Numbered from the stretch's first letter, positions 34,205-43,405 are shown. The stretch: DNA of 64,000 nucleotides from Sphingobium sp. DEHP117 (GCF_030867385.1 NZ_JAPFBJ010000001.1:248001-312000); one strand, 5' to 3'. Notes: a model not told the origin generated them from the letters alone. Numbers and translations are program-made.

Positions 34205-37043
34205 ACCGCAGGCTGATTTCGGTACGCCGGAAGTCCTCGCTGAAACGATAGTGACGCTGACGATAGACGGGCGCGCCATAAGCGTTCCGGCGGGCACGAG
34301 CGTGATGCGCGCGGCGGCGGAAAGCGGCGGCTCCATCCCCAAGCTTTGTGCCAGCGATAATCTTGCCGCATTCGGCTCCTGCCGCCTGTGCCTCGTTGAG
34401 GTGGACGGCATGCGCGGCACGCCCGCAAGCTGCACCACGCCGGTAGCGGAGGGCATGGTGGTTCACACCCAGACGCCCCGGCTGCAAAAACTGCGCAAGG
34501 GTGTGATGGAGCTGTATATCTCAGACCATCCGCTCGATTGTCTGACATGCAGCGCCAACAACGACTGCGAGCTTCAGGATACGGCTGCGCAGGTCGGCCT
34601 GCGCGATGTGCGCTATGGCTATGACGGCGCGAACCATATGGGTCTGGGCGTTGACAGCTCCAACCCCTATTTCGATTTTGACCCGTCGAAGTGTATTGCC
34701 TGCTCGCGCTGCGTGCGCGCGTGTGACGAGGTGCAGGGCACGCTTGCGCTGACTATGGACGGGCGCGGTTTTGCCAGCACCATCAGCGCGGGGCAGAGCA
34801 GCGATAACTTCCTCTCCAGCGAATGTGTCTCCTGCGGCGCCTGCGTTCAGGCCTGCCCGACGGCGACCTTGCAGGAAAAGGCGGTGAAGGAAATCGGCAA
34901 GCCGGAACGCGCTGTCGTCACCACCTGCGCCTATTGCGGGGTCGGCTGCACCTTCCGCGCCGAGATGCGTGGCGAGCAATTGGTGCGCATGGTGCCGTGG
35001 AAGGATGGCAAGGCAAATCGCGGACATAGCTGCGTCAAGGGGCGCTTTGCCTGGGGCTATGCCCATCACAAGGACCGCATCACCAGCCCGATGATCCGCG
35101 AGAGCATCGACCAGCCGTGGCGCGAGGTGAGCTGGGACGAAGCGCTGAGCCACACCGCCGCGCGGCTGAAGGAAATCAAGGCGCAGCACGGCGCGCGGGC
35201 GCTGGGCGGCATCACCTCCAGCCGGTGCACCAATGAGGAAACCTTCCTCGTGCAAAAGCTGGTCCGCGCGGGCTTCGGCAGCAACAATGTCGATACCTGC
35301 GCGCGCGTGTGCCACTCGCCCACCGGCTATGGTCTCAAGACAACCTTCGGCACGTCTGCGGGCACGCAGGATTTCGACAGCGTGATGGATGCTGACGTCA
35401 TTCTGTTGATTGGCGCGAACCCGACGGACGCGCATCCTGTCTTCGCCAGCCGCATGAAGCGACGGCTGCGGCAGGGAGCAAAGCTGATCGTCATCGACCC
35501 GCGCCGGATCGATCTCGTGCGTTCGCCCCATGTCGAGGCCGCGCATCATCTGCCGCTGCAGCCGGGCACCAATGTCGCGGTGCTGACTGCCATGGCCCAT
35601 GTGATCGTGACCGAAGGGCTGGCAGACGAGGCGTTCATCCGCGAGCGGTGCGATTGGGATGAATATCAGGACTGGGCCGCGTTCGTCGCTGACGAGCGCC
35701 ACAGTCCCGAGGTGCTGGAGGCTGTCACGCGAGTCCCCGCTGCAGACCTGCGCGCGGCCGCGCGGCTCTATGCTACTGGAGGCAACGGCGCGATCTATTA
35801 CGGTCTCGGTGTGACCGAGCATAGCCAGGGCAGCTCAACTGTGATGGCGATCGCCAATCTCGCGATGGCGACCGGCAATATCGGCCGCCGGGGCGTCGGC
35901 GTGAACCCGTTGCGTGGCCAGAACAATGTGCAGGGCGCCTGCGACATGGGCAGCTTCCCGCACGAGCTCTCCGGCTATCGCCATATTTCAGACGGCACCA
36001 CCCGCGCTCTGTTCGAGGCGGACTGGGGCGTAAGCCTAGACCCCGATCCGGGCCTGCGCATCCCGAACATGCTCGATGCCGCGGTGGATGGCAGCTTCCG
36101 CGCGCTTTATGTGCAGGGCGAGGACATCCTGCAATCCGATCCCAACACCCACCATGTCGCTGCGGGTTTGAAGGCGATGGACCTCGTGATCGTCCACGAC
36201 CTGTTCCTGAACGAGACGGCCAACTACGCGCATGTGTTCTTGCCCGGATCTACGTTTCTCGAAAAGGACGGCACTTTCACCAATGCCGAGCGGCGCATCC
36301 AGCTCGTGCGCAAGGTGATGGAACCGGCCAATGGCATGTCGGACTGGGAGGTTACGCAGGCGCTGGCCAACGCGATGGGACTGGGCTGGAGTTATTCCCA
36401 CCCGAGCGAGATCATGGATGAGATCGCCCGCCTTACGCCGACTTTCGCTGGCGTATCCTTCGCGCGGCTGGAGGAGGCGGGTTCGCTGCAATGGCCGGTG
36501 AACGCCGCGCATCCGGACGGCAGCCCGATCATGCATGAGGATGGTTTCGTGCGCGGCAAGGGGCGTTTTGTCGTGACGGACTATGTGCCGACTGACGAGC
36601 GCACCGGCCCGCGCTATCCGCTGTTGCTCACCACAGGGCGGATCCTCTCGCAATATAATGTAGGCGCGCAGACCCGGCGAACCGAGAACAGCATCTGGCA
36701 TGAAGAAGACGTGCTCGAGATCCATCCGACGGATGCCGAGAATCGCGGTCTTGCGAGCGGCGACTGGGTCCGCCTCGCGAGCCGCACCGGCGAGACGACG
36801 TTGCGCGCGCTGGTGACCGACCGGGTCGCACCCGGCGTCGTTTACACGACTTTCCACCATCCGGGCACGCAGGCCAATGTCGTTACCACCGATTATTCGG
36901 ACTGGGCCACGAACTGCCCGGAATATAAGGTGACGGCGGTGCAGGTTGCGCCATCCAACGGCCCGTCGGAGTGGCAGCGGGACTATGATGCGCAGGCGCG
37001 TCAGTCACGGCGTATCGCCGGTCATGCCGAGGCCGCGGAGTGA
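34194..37043 (+). CDS. fdsA: NAD-dependent formate dehydrogenase alpha (catalytic) subunit
   Basis: A 949-residue molybdopterin (bis-MGD) protein that oxidises formate. From the N-terminus: a [2Fe-2S] domain (GSCRLCLVEVDG), a His/Cys [4Fe-4S] site (DHPLDCLTCSANNDC), two ferredoxin clusters (CIACSRCVRACDE and CVSCGACVQACPT) and the enzyme-proximal cluster CAYCGVGCTF. The molybdenum ligand is cysteine, in CARVCHSPTGYGL, where some relatives use selenocysteine. The domain order matches Ralstonia/Rhodobacter FdsA. ATG 34194 lies inside the fdhD end. Confidence 0.97.
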   Translation: MGYEPQADFGTPEVLAETIVTLTIDGRAISVPAGTSVMRAAAESGGSIPKLCASDNLAAFGSCRLCLVEVDGMRGTPASCTTPVAEGMVVHTQTPRLQKLRKGVMELYISDHPLDCLTCSANNDCELQDTAAQVGLRDVRYGYDGANHMGLGVDSSNPYFDFDPSKCIACSRCVRACDEVQGTLALTMDGRGFASTISAGQSSDNFLSSECVSCGACVQACPTATLQEKAVKEIGKPERAVVTTCAYCGVGCTFRAEMRGEQLVRMVPWKDGKANRGHSCVKGRFAWGYAHHKDRITSPMIRESIDQPWREVSWDEALSHTAARLKEIKAQHGARALGGITSSRCTNEETFLVQKLVRAGFGSNNVDTCARVCHSPTGYGLKTTFGTSAGTQDFDSVMDADVILLIGANPTDAHPVFASRMKRRLRQGAKLIVIDPRRIDLVRSPHVEAAHHLPLQPGTNVAVLTAMAHVIVTEGLADEAFIRERCDWDEYQDWAAFVADERHSPEVLEAVTRVPAADLRAAARLYATGGNGAIYYGLGVTEHSQGSSTVMAIANLAMATGNIGRRGVGVNPLRGQNNVQGACDMGSFPHELSGYRHISDGTTRALFEADWGVSLDPDPGLRIPNMLDAAVDGSFRALYVQGEDILQSDPNTHHVAAGLKAMDLVIVHDLFLNETANYAHVFLPGSTFLEKDGTFTNAERRIQLVRKVMEPANGMSDWEVTQALANAMGLGWSYSHPSEIMDEIARLTPTFAGVSFARLEEAGSLQWPVNAAHPDGSPIMHEDGFVRGKGRFVVTDYVPTDERTGPRYPLLLTTGRILSQYNVGAQTRRTENSIWHEEDVLEIHPTDAENRGLASGDWVRLASRTGETTLRALVTDRVAPGVVYTTFHHPGTQANVVTTDYSDWATNCPEYKVTAVQVAPSNGPSEWQRDYDAQARQSRRIAGHAEAAE

Positions 37044-37047
37044 GCGC

Positions 37048-37248
37048 ATGAACGTTGACACGCTCGTGATGATGGCGAACCAGATCGCGCGCAACGTGCC
37101 GGTGCGCGGCGATGAAGCAGCGATCGCCGCAACCGCCGCGCATATCCGCGAGTTCTGGGAACCGCGCATGATCGGCGCATTGCGAGCTGCGCGGCCGGAT
37201 ACGCTCAATGCGGTTGCCCGCGCGGCGCTCGCGCGGCTGGAGCGATAG
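37048..37248 (+). CDS. fdsD: Formate dehydrogenase delta subunit
   Basis: A 66-residue FdsD family protein (VMMANQIARNVPVRGDEAAI, then HIREFWEPRMIGAL), needed for assembly or stability of the formate dehydrogenase. ATG 37048 is four bases after the fdsA stop, with GGAG in the fdsA end. It is the last gene of the operon, and 26 bases separate it from the convergent acyl-CoA dehydrogenase gene. Confidence 0.92.
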   Translation: MNVDTLVMMANQIARNVPVRGDEAAIAATAAHIREFWEPRMIGALRAARPDTLNAVARAALARLER

Positions 37249-37274
37249 TTGCCTCAAATATCGACGGGAGAGGT

Positions 37275-39026
37275 TTAAAACGCCTCCGCGCTGAGCGACA
37301 TGATTGGTTCCGCGCCACCCGATATGGAGGTCGCCAAACCATGCGCCTGGCACAGCACACGCTCGGCGAACAACCTGGCGACATGGCGCTTGCCCTCATG
37401 AAACGGAGTGTCGCCCTTTGCTGCGGCATGGGCCATGCGCACCCACATCCACCCCAGCGACACCAGCGCAAACAGACGCAGATAATCGGTCGCGGCTGCA
37501 CCTGCGGCGTCGGTATCCGCACCGCGCAGCTCAGCGGTCGCCGTGCGCAGCAATGCCAGCGCCTCGGCCACGCGCGCGCCAACTGCGGCGGCTGAAGGCG
37601 CTTCGCCCGCGCGCGCGATGTCCGCCTCGATCATCGCGAAATAGCCCTCGACTACCGCCCCGCCGCCGAGCGGCAGCTTGCGTCCCACCAGGTCCATCGC
37701 CTGCACGCCGTTGGTGCCCTCGTAAATCTGGGCGATGCGGGCATCACGCACATATTGTTCCATGCCCCATTCGCGGATGTAGCCATGACCGCCGAACACC
37801 TGCTGGGCCAGCACCGCGCTTTCGAAACCGAAGTCGGTGAAAGCAGCTTTGACGACGGGGGTGAGCAGCGCGACGAGCGCGTCGGCCTTGGCCCGTTCCC
37901 CCGCGTCGGGATGGCTGTGGGCGCGATCGAGCTGGAGCGCGGTCCATCCGGCGAGCGCACGCCCCGCTTCCACGAAGGAGCGTGCGGTCAGCAGCATCTT
38001 GCGCACATCGGCATGTTCGATGATCGCGACCGGGCCTCGCGCGCCGTCGGCGCTGCGCCCTTGCAAACGCTCTTTGGCATAGGCAACCGCTTGCTGATAG
38101 GCTGCGCTGGCGATGCCCAGCCCCTGGATGCCGACGAACAGGCGTTCCGCATTCATCATCACGAACATGGCGGCAAGACCGCGATGGGGTTCGCCTACCA
38201 GCCACCCGGTGGCGCCATCATAATTCATCACGCAGGTCGGCTGGGCATGGATGCCCATCTTCTCCTCAAGCGCGCCGACCGAGAAGCCGTTGCGCACCGT
38301 GAAGTCCCCGTTCGCATCGGCAAGGAACTTCGGCACCAGGAACAGGCTGATGCCCTTCACGCCGGGCGGCGCATCGGGCAGGCGGGCCAGCACCAGATGG
38401 ATGATGTTGCCCCCGAAATCATGATCGCCCGAGGATATGAAGATCTTGGTGCCGGTCACCGCGTATGTGTTATCGCCGTTAGGCACCGCCTTGGTGTTGA
38501 GCAAACCAAGATCGGTGCCTGCTCCGCTCTCGGTCAGCGCCATGGCGCCGGTCCACTCCCCTGAAATCATACGGGGGAGATAGGTGGCTTTCAGCTCTTC
38601 TGAAGCGTGGGCCTCGATCGCCTCGATCGCGCCGCGTATCAATCCGGGGAAAAGCCCGAAGGAGAGGCTGGCTGAGGATACCATTTCATCAAGCCAGAGC
38701 TGAATTACGAAGGGCAGGCCTTGCCCGCCGAATTCCGGATTTCCAGAAAGGGAGGTCCAGCCCGCCTCCGCATAAGCGCGGTATGCTTCGGCAAAGCCTT
38801 CCGGCGTTTGTACATTACCGTCGACCAGCTTGCTCCCCTGCTCGTCGCCCGCGCGATTGAGCGGTTGGATGACCTTTGTGCAAAAACGTCCGGCTTCCTC
38901 CAGCACGCTGACGGCCAGTTCGGCGTCAACTCCGTCTTTGCCGACCTCCGCCATGACGGCGTCAAAATCGAGCACCTCACCAAGGAGAAAGCGGAAGTCT
39001 TCGATGGGGGCGGTATAGTCCTGCAT
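37275..39026 (-). CDS. Acyl-CoA dehydrogenase (long C-terminal type)
   Basis: A 583-residue flavoenzyme introducing an alpha-beta double bond into an acyl-CoA. Motifs: ALTESGAGTDLGLLNTKAV, FGGHGYIREWGMEQYVRDARI (shown as family signature) and the catalytic glutamate in IYEGTNGVQAMDLVGRKL. It is longer than the ~380-residue type and has the extra C-terminal domain seen in DmdC/FadE-like enzymes. A TetR gene lies upstream on the same strand. Chain-length preference cannot be judged. Confidence 0.93.
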   Translation of the reverse strand: MQDYTAPIEDFRFLLGEVLDFDAVMAEVGKDGVDAELAVSVLEEAGRFCTKVIQPLNRAGDEQGSKLVDGNVQTPEGFAEAYRAYAEAGWTSLSGNPEFGGQGLPFVIQLWLDEMVSSASLSFGLFPGLIRGAIEAIEAHASEELKATYLPRMISGEWTGAMALTESGAGTDLGLLNTKAVPNGDNTYAVTGTKIFISSGDHDFGGNIIHLVLARLPDAPPGVKGISLFLVPKFLADANGDFTVRNGFSVGALEEKMGIHAQPTCVMNYDGATGWLVGEPHRGLAAMFVMMNAERLFVGIQGLGIASAAYQQAVAYAKERLQGRSADGARGPVAIIEHADVRKMLLTARSFVEAGRALAGWTALQLDRAHSHPDAGERAKADALVALLTPVVKAAFTDFGFESAVLAQQVFGGHGYIREWGMEQYVRDARIAQIYEGTNGVQAMDLVGRKLPLGGGAVVEGYFAMIEADIARAGEAPSAAAVGARVAEALALLRTATAELRGADTDAAGAAATDYLRLFALVSLGWMWVRMAHAAAKGDTPFHEGKRHVARLFAERVLCQAHGLATSISGGAEPIMSLSAEAF

Positions 39027-39064
39027 GACAGCCTCTCAGTGTTGAAACGGTATCGCGACAGCAG

Positions 39065-39084
39065 TGTACCAAACACTTGTTACA
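39065..39084. promoter_or_regulatory. Candidate TetR operator upstream of the acyl-CoA dehydrogenase gene
   Basis: TGTACCAAACACTTGTTACA is an imperfect 20-bp palindrome (about seven of ten pairs match) located 38 bases upstream of the dehydrogenase start. Position and size fit autoregulated FadR/TetR-type control by the adjacent regulator. Confidence 0.4.
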
Positions 39085-39163
39085 ATTTCAACCGCGCTGA
39101 ATTCAGTCCGGGCGCGGTCCGGGACAGAGCGACGAAAGGGGGCGCTTTTCCCCTGCCAAAGGC

Positions 39164-39787
39164 TCAGGCGGCGCCTGCCTCGTGGCGATATATCCTGATG
39201 ACTTGTGCGCCGATCTCAGCGGGAGTCAAGCGGCCGGGCTGGTACCATTCGCCCGCGCTATTGAGCAGAGAGAGCAGCATGATACGATATAAACGGCGGT
39301 CGATCTCCGCCGGAATCGGCAGCTCGTCAACCAGCCTCCTGAATACGTCTTCAAATGCGTCGCGTGTCGCGATCATCTGGTCCTGCACGCTCGGGGGCAC
39401 CCGGCGGAAATCGTTCATCAACGGGAGTGTGAGCGAGTCGGGCGCGAGCTGGATTTCCAGCAGGGTGCGGCATGCCGCCTCGAGCCGGAGCCACGGGTCA
39501 GTGTAGCGAGCGATTGTGGTCTCAACGGCCTGCCGCGCGGATTCAAGCGCCGCATGATGAATCTCGACGAACAGCGCATCCTTGGACTTGATGTAATGAT
39601 AGAGCGAACCGCCGAGCAGACCGGCACGCTCGCCTATGTCGCGGATCGATGTGCCCTGATAGCCGTGCCGCGCAAACAGCTGAGCCGCAATCTCTAGGAT
39701 CTGCCGCCTGCGCGGGCTGGCATCGCCGGAAAAAAGGGTAGGGGCGAGGGTAGGGGGAGCAGAGTCTGGGCTGGCCGATGCGTTCAT
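39164..39787 (-). CDS. TetR family transcriptional regulator
   Basis: A 207-residue regulator with the TetR helix-turn-helix (RRQILEIAAQLFARHGYQGT, then SIRDIGERAGLLGGSLYHYI) and a C-terminal ligand domain of the KstR2/FadR-like class. Adjacent to and in line with the acyl-CoA dehydrogenase gene, with a palindrome between them, so it probably represses it and is released by an acyl-CoA (inference). A ~17-residue Pro/Ser-rich extension precedes the DNA-binding domain. Confidence 0.9.
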   Translation of the reverse strand: MNASASPDSAPPTLAPTLFSGDASPRRRQILEIAAQLFARHGYQGTSIRDIGERAGLLGGSLYHYIKSKDALFVEIHHAALESARQAVETTIARYTDPWLRLEAACRTLLEIQLAPDSLTLPLMNDFRRVPPSVQDQMIATRDAFEDVFRRLVDELPIPAEIDRRLYRIMLLSLLNSAGEWYQPGRLTPAEIGAQVIRIYRHEAGAA

Positions 39788-39877
39788 AACCCACGCCTAT
39801 ACCAAGCTAGCCCCGTGCGCGAAATGCCTGTTCGGAGTAGGAGCAAGTTGCATGACCATAGCCAACCGCCGTACCCT

Positions 39878-40420
39878 TTAGCGTAAAAACTCTGCCCCAA
39901 GCGCAACCAGCAACTTTACGTCGATCGCCAGCCCGTCCGCCCGGCGCGTGGCAAGGAAGCCATGGATGTCGGCAAGTGGTGCGCGGTGCACGGTGATGTT
40001 CTCGCCCTCGTGCCCACCGCCATCGCCCGTCCGCGTCAGCCCGTCGGCGCGAAACAGGGTGAAGCTTTCCGACACCAGCCCCGGTGAACTATAATATTCG
40101 CCGAGGTCACGCATATGGGCGGCTCGATAGCCGGTTTCCTCCTCCAGCTCGCGGATCGCCGCCTGGGAAGCGTGCTCATCCTCCGATCCCGCCTCGTCTC
40201 CCACCAGCCCGGCGGGCAGCTCAAGGCAGGCGCGGCCCAGCGGCACACGGAACTGCTCGACGAGGATGAGGTGCGGCCCATCGCCACCGCTCTCGTCCAC
40301 CGCGAGGATCACAGCGGCACGGATGCCACGGCTGCGTGAGACATATTCCCACGGGCCTTCCCTTTTTGCCGTTATATATTTTCCCGCCCACATGATTTCG
40401 GGCGTGCTGTGTCCGGGCAT
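39878..40420 (-). CDS. Nudix hydrolase, ADP-ribose pyrophosphatase type
   Basis: A 180-residue Nudix protein with the box AGLVGDEAGSEDEHASQAAI then RELEEETGY; a ~5-residue insertion lies between the glycine and the helix. The N-terminal WAGKYITAKREGPWEYVSR and the post-box YYSSPGLVSESFTLF with the proline-containing loop resemble NudF/ADP-sugar hydrolases. Substrate is inferred. It stands alone, with a repeat element upstream. Confidence 0.88.
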   Translation of the reverse strand: MPGHSTPEIMWAGKYITAKREGPWEYVSRSRGIRAAVILAVDESGGDGPHLILVEQFRVPLGRACLELPAGLVGDEAGSEDEHASQAAIRELEEETGYRAAHMRDLGEYYSSPGLVSESFTLFRADGLTRTGDGGGHEGENITVHRAPLADIHGFLATRRADGLAIDVKLLVALGAEFLR

Positions 40421-40457
40421 GGATTGTCCTTTGTTTATTGCTCTGGAGAGTTATTTT

Positions 40458-40625
40458 CCGTCATCCCGGACTTAGCGTTGCCCGGAAAGCTGGCAAGCTT
40501 TTCGCGGCAATGCTTGATCCGGGATCCAGCTTTCCCTGCGCAGCGCCCCGTTCATGGATCCCGGATAACGCGATTCCCTGCCCAAATTCTTTCTGATTTA
40601 GAGAAAATCGGTTTCAGGGATGACG
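40458..40625. repeat. 168-bp element with terminal and nested inverted repeats
   Basis: Terminal inverted repeats CCGTCATCCC (40458-40467) and GGGATGACGG (40616-40625) enclose a perfect nested pair, ATCCGGGATCCA (40517-40528) and TGGATCCCGGAT (40555-40566). It fills the gap between the Nudix gene and the TPM gene and contains no coding sequence. It resembles the CCGGGATGACG class of dispersed proteobacterial intergenic repeats; MITE-like origin is possible. Confidence 0.75.
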
Positions 40626-40648
40626 GATCGGAGTGGACAGTCATAGCC

Positions 40649-41329
40649 CTATAGTTCGATGAGCCGGTCGGGCAGTTCATTGGGATTCTGGCTGGCGAGC
40701 GGGCGCTGCTCGGCGAGGATGGCGCCCAGCATGGATATGGCGTCCACCATGCCGTCTGCCGTACGATCCTGCCGCACCGCGTGGATCAGCGCGGCCATCG
40801 CATCTCCCCAGCGTTCGGGCGCCACCGCGCTGCTGATCGCGCTGTCGGCCACGATCTCGGCGCGGTGCTCGGCGAGCGAGAGGTAGAGCAATATTGCGGT
40901 GCTGGCGTGGGTGCGCCCTTCAGCTGAAGCGCGGAAGATCGTCACCGCCTGCCGCCGCACGCGCCGTGCCTTGGTGGCGGGCGGGGTGAGCGCGAGTCGC
41001 AGCGGCATCCAAGCGAGGGCGTAACGGATGACGAGAAAAACGAGGATCTGCGCGCCGACCAGCAGGGTGAGCAACTCCCATACGGGCAGCTCGTGCTGCC
41101 AGCCGCCCAGTGCCGTGACCGCCAGCGCCTCGAACCAGCCAGGAAAGGCAGCCACCAGCGCCAGCAGACTCAGCATGCCTGCCACCGCATAATGCAGGCC
41201 GACGTCATGATAGGCGTCCGAGCGCGGGGCGATGACGGTGACGATTTCGCCATCCGTCTGCGCCTCGGCCACGCGCACTGCGGCGCTGATCCGCTCATGA
41301 TCCGCCTCGCTCAAAGAGAAACGCGCCAT
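40649..41329 (-). CDS. TPM domain membrane protein
   Basis: A 226-residue protein with an N-terminal TPM-like segment (RISAAVRVAEAQTDGEIVTVI), two central hydrophobic stretches and a cytoplasmic C-terminal part (TIFRASAEGRTHASTAILLYLSLAEHRAE). It is the third gene of lemA-TPM-TPM; its ATG shares bases with the previous stop (TGATG). TPM domains are linked to membrane protein or photosystem maintenance and phosphatase-like folds, but the function here is unknown. Confidence 0.85.
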   Translation of the reverse strand: MARFSLSEADHERISAAVRVAEAQTDGEIVTVIAPRSDAYHDVGLHYAVAGMLSLLALVAAFPGWFEALAVTALGGWQHELPVWELLTLLVGAQILVFLVIRYALAWMPLRLALTPPATKARRVRRQAVTIFRASAEGRTHASTAILLYLSLAEHRAEIVADSAISSAVAPERWGDAMAALIHAVRQDRTADGMVDAISMLGAILAEQRPLASQNPNELPDRLIEL

Positions 41330-42117
41330 CACCAGCCTCCCGAAGCCCCGCCGCCGCCGAAGCCGCCGCCCCCGCCGGAAAAGCCGCCGCCAGACGACCA
41401 GCCTCCGCCGCTGCTGCCGCCCCAGCGCGATCCGCCGCCGGTGCCCGGGCCCCAGAGGATGACCGGCAGCGCGCCGCCGCGATAGGCCCGGCCCATGCGC
41501 CCGCGCAGCAGCATCGGCAGGATGATGAACATGAAGATGAGGAAGATCGCAACCAGCACCTGCCCCTGTTCCTCGCCGCCCTGCTGCTCCTGCGCGGCTT
41601 GCGCGGCGAGCTTGCGCGCTTCCTCGGGCGGCAGCATCAGCACGCGGACGATCTCGTCCGCCCCCGCCGCGATGCCGCCGGGATAATCGCCCTGCTTGAA
41701 GTGCGGCACGATGGTGTTGCGGATGATCCTGCCCGAGAGCGCGTCAGTCAGCACGCCTTCGAGGCCATAACCCACCTCGATGCGCAGCTTGCGCTCATTG
41801 GGTGCGACGATAAGGAGCGCGCCGTCGTCCCGCTCCTTGTTGCCGATTCCCCAGTGATCACCGAGCCGGAAGCCATAGTCGGCGATGTCATAGCCTTGCA
41901 GGTCGGCAATCGTCACCACCACCAGCTGCCGCTGGCTCTGCTGCTCCAACCGCGTCAGCTTCGCCTCCAGCGAGATTTCCTGCGCGGGTGAGAGAATGTT
42001 GGCGGCGTCGACCACGCGGCCGGTCAGCGTCGGAAACTGCTGCGCGCCCGCCGCCTGCGCGCTCAGCAGGATCAGGGGCCAAAGCAGCGCAACAATCAGG
42101 CGCGTGGCTGTGCTCAC
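41329..42117 (-). CDS. TPM domain protein (YgcG family) with Gly-rich tail
   Basis: A 262-residue exported protein: signal peptide (LIVALLWPLILLSAQAAGA), TPM domain (VVDAANILSPAQEISLEAKL to HFKQGDYPGGIAAGADEIV), one transmembrane helix (VAIFLIFMFIILPMLL) and a C-terminal Gly/Ser-rich low-complexity tail of ~35 residues. The GTG start overlaps the lemA stop (GTGA). It is typically paired with LemA in bacteria and probably acts at the cytoplasmic membrane. Confidence 0.9.
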   Translation of the reverse strand: MSTATRLIVALLWPLILLSAQAAGAQQFPTLTGRVVDAANILSPAQEISLEAKLTRLEQQSQRQLVVVTIADLQGYDIADYGFRLGDHWGIGNKERDDGALLIVAPNERKLRIEVGYGLEGVLTDALSGRIIRNTIVPHFKQGDYPGGIAAGADEIVRVLMLPPEEARKLAAQAAQEQQGGEEQGQVLVAIFLIFMFIILPMLLRGRMGRAYRGGALPVILWGPGTGGGSRWGGSSGGGWSSGGGFSGGGGGFGGGGASGGW

Positions 42118-42731
42118 TTCGCTCCGTCGGTGTCGAAATCGACCTTGGGCGCGACATCGGCATTGGGGCTGGTCGCCTGATAGGGCGTGATCGGCTTCGC
42201 GCCGCGGATCGCCGCACCGATCATCTCGGGGAAGGTGCGCACGCGCGTGTTATACTCCTGCACCGCCTCGTTATATTTGATGATCGCGGTTGAGATGCGG
42301 TTTTCCGTACCCTCAAGCTGCACCTGCAGATCCTGGAAGTTCTGGTTGAACTTGATGTCCGGATAGGCCTCCACCGTGGCGAGCAGGCGACCCAGAGACT
42401 GGCTCAACGCGCCCTGCGCGGCGGCGAACTGCGCCATCTTGGCGGCGTCGCCAAGCTGGTCAGGCGTAACCTGAATCGATGTCGCCCGCGCGCGTGCCTC
42501 GACGACGGCGGTCAGCGTGTCCTGCTCCGCCCTTGCCGCACCCTTCACTGTGGCGACGAGGTTGGGGATGAGGTCTGCGCGCCGCTGATATTGCGCCTGC
42601 ACGTCGGCCCAGCGCGCCTTGGCCGCTTCCTCCGCCGTGGGGATGCTGTTGATTCCGCACGCGGAAAGCGCCAGCATCAGCAACGCCATCACTGCGGCGC
42701 GCATTGGCGTTGTGCGGTTGCTTTGCATCAT
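42114..42731 (-). CDS. LemA family lipoprotein
   Basis: A 205-residue LemA protein: lipoprotein signal MRAAVMALLMLALSACG, then long helices (WADVQAQYQRRADLIPNLVA, then EAYPDIKFNQNFQDLQVQLEGTENRI in the family region). Start is ATG 42731 or 42728, both after GGGGGA. It heads the lemA-TPM-TPM operon with overlapping genes. A near-perfect EcfG promoter lies 54 bases upstream, suggesting that the operon belongs to the general stress response. Function of the family is not settled. Confidence 0.9.
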   Translation of the reverse strand: MMQSNRTTPMRAAVMALLMLALSACGINSIPTAEEAAKARWADVQAQYQRRADLIPNLVATVKGAARAEQDTLTAVVEARARATSIQVTPDQLGDAAKMAQFAAAQGALSQSLGRLLATVEAYPDIKFNQNFQDLQVQLEGTENRISTAIIKYNEAVQEYNTRVRTFPEMIGAAIRGAKPITPYQATSPNADVAPKVDFDTDGAK

Positions 42732-42784
42732 GTGGTCCCCCAGAGTCAGATGGCGCGAGCCTACAGCCCCCGTCCGCGCTACGC

Positions 42785-42809
42785 AACGTCTGGACAGCCA
42801 GGGGGTTCC
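42785..42809 (-). promoter_or_regulatory. Candidate EcfG promoter of the lemA operon
   Basis: Read on the minus strand: GGAAC (42809-42805), 16-base spacer, CGTT (42788-42785). This matches the alphaproteobacterial sigma-EcfG consensus exactly and is 54 bases before the lemA start. Not tested beyond motif and position. Confidence 0.65.
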
Positions 42810-42856
42810 GTGCAAGATTTGTGCGCTGAACTGGCCTAAATGTGGGGAGAAACGGG

Positions 42857-43288
42857 ATGTCGATCGGTTCGGAGTTCAAGGAATTCATCGCGCGGGGCAA
42901 TGTGATGGACCTCGCGGTGGGTGTCATCATCGGCGCTGCATTCGGCAAGATTACCACATCGTTGACCGAAGATGTTATCATGCCGGTGGTGGGCTGGCTG
43001 TTCGGCGGGTTTGATTTTTCCCAGCATTTCATCCGTCTCGGCACGCTCCCGGCAGACTTCAAGGGCAATCCTGAGAACTATGCCGACCTCAAGGCCGCCG
43101 GAGTGGCGATGCTCGGCTGGGGACAGTTTCTTACCGTGGTCATCAACTTCATCATCCTCGCCTTCATCATTTTCCTGATGATCCGTGCGGTAAACCGCAT
43201 GATGGCGCCCAAGGCCGAGGCCGCGCCCGCCGGACCGAGCGAGGAAACCCTGCTGCTGCGGGAGATACGCGACTCGCTCAAGAAATAG
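42857..43288 (+). CDS. mscL: Large-conductance mechanosensitive channel
   Basis: A 143-residue homopentameric channel that opens under hypoosmotic membrane tension. N-terminal [20 protein letters not shown] plus GAAFGKI (TM1), a periplasmic loop, TM2 ([22 protein letters not shown]) and the C-terminal bundle [15 protein letters not shown] are standard. ATG 42857 follows GGGGAG; GTG 42842 is a weaker alternative. It is divergent from lemA. Confidence 0.96.
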   Translation: MSIGSEFKEFIARGNVMDLAVGVIIGAAFGKITTSLTEDVIMPVVGWLFGGFDFSQHFIRLGTLPADFKGNPENYADLKAAGVAMLGWGQFLTVVINFIILAFIIFLMIRAVNRMMAPKAEAAPAGPSEETLLLREIRDSLKK

Positions 43289-43318
43289 CGGGGCGCACTT
43301 TTCGACTTTTCTCGGTCG

Positions 43319-43343
43319 GGAACCTCCTCTCGTCTCGGTGGTT
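43319..43343 (+). promoter_or_regulatory. Candidate EcfG-type promoter for the small lipoprotein gene
   Basis: GGAAC (43319-43323), 16-base spacer, GGTT (43340-43343), one mismatch from the EcfG consensus. It lies 62 bases before the lipoprotein ATG, in the gap after mscL. Confidence 0.45.
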
Positions 43344-43405
43344 TGCACCGCATCGCGCCGTTAGCGTGCGTGCACCGCCAAAGAGTGCGAACAGGAGTTA
43401 GATCT

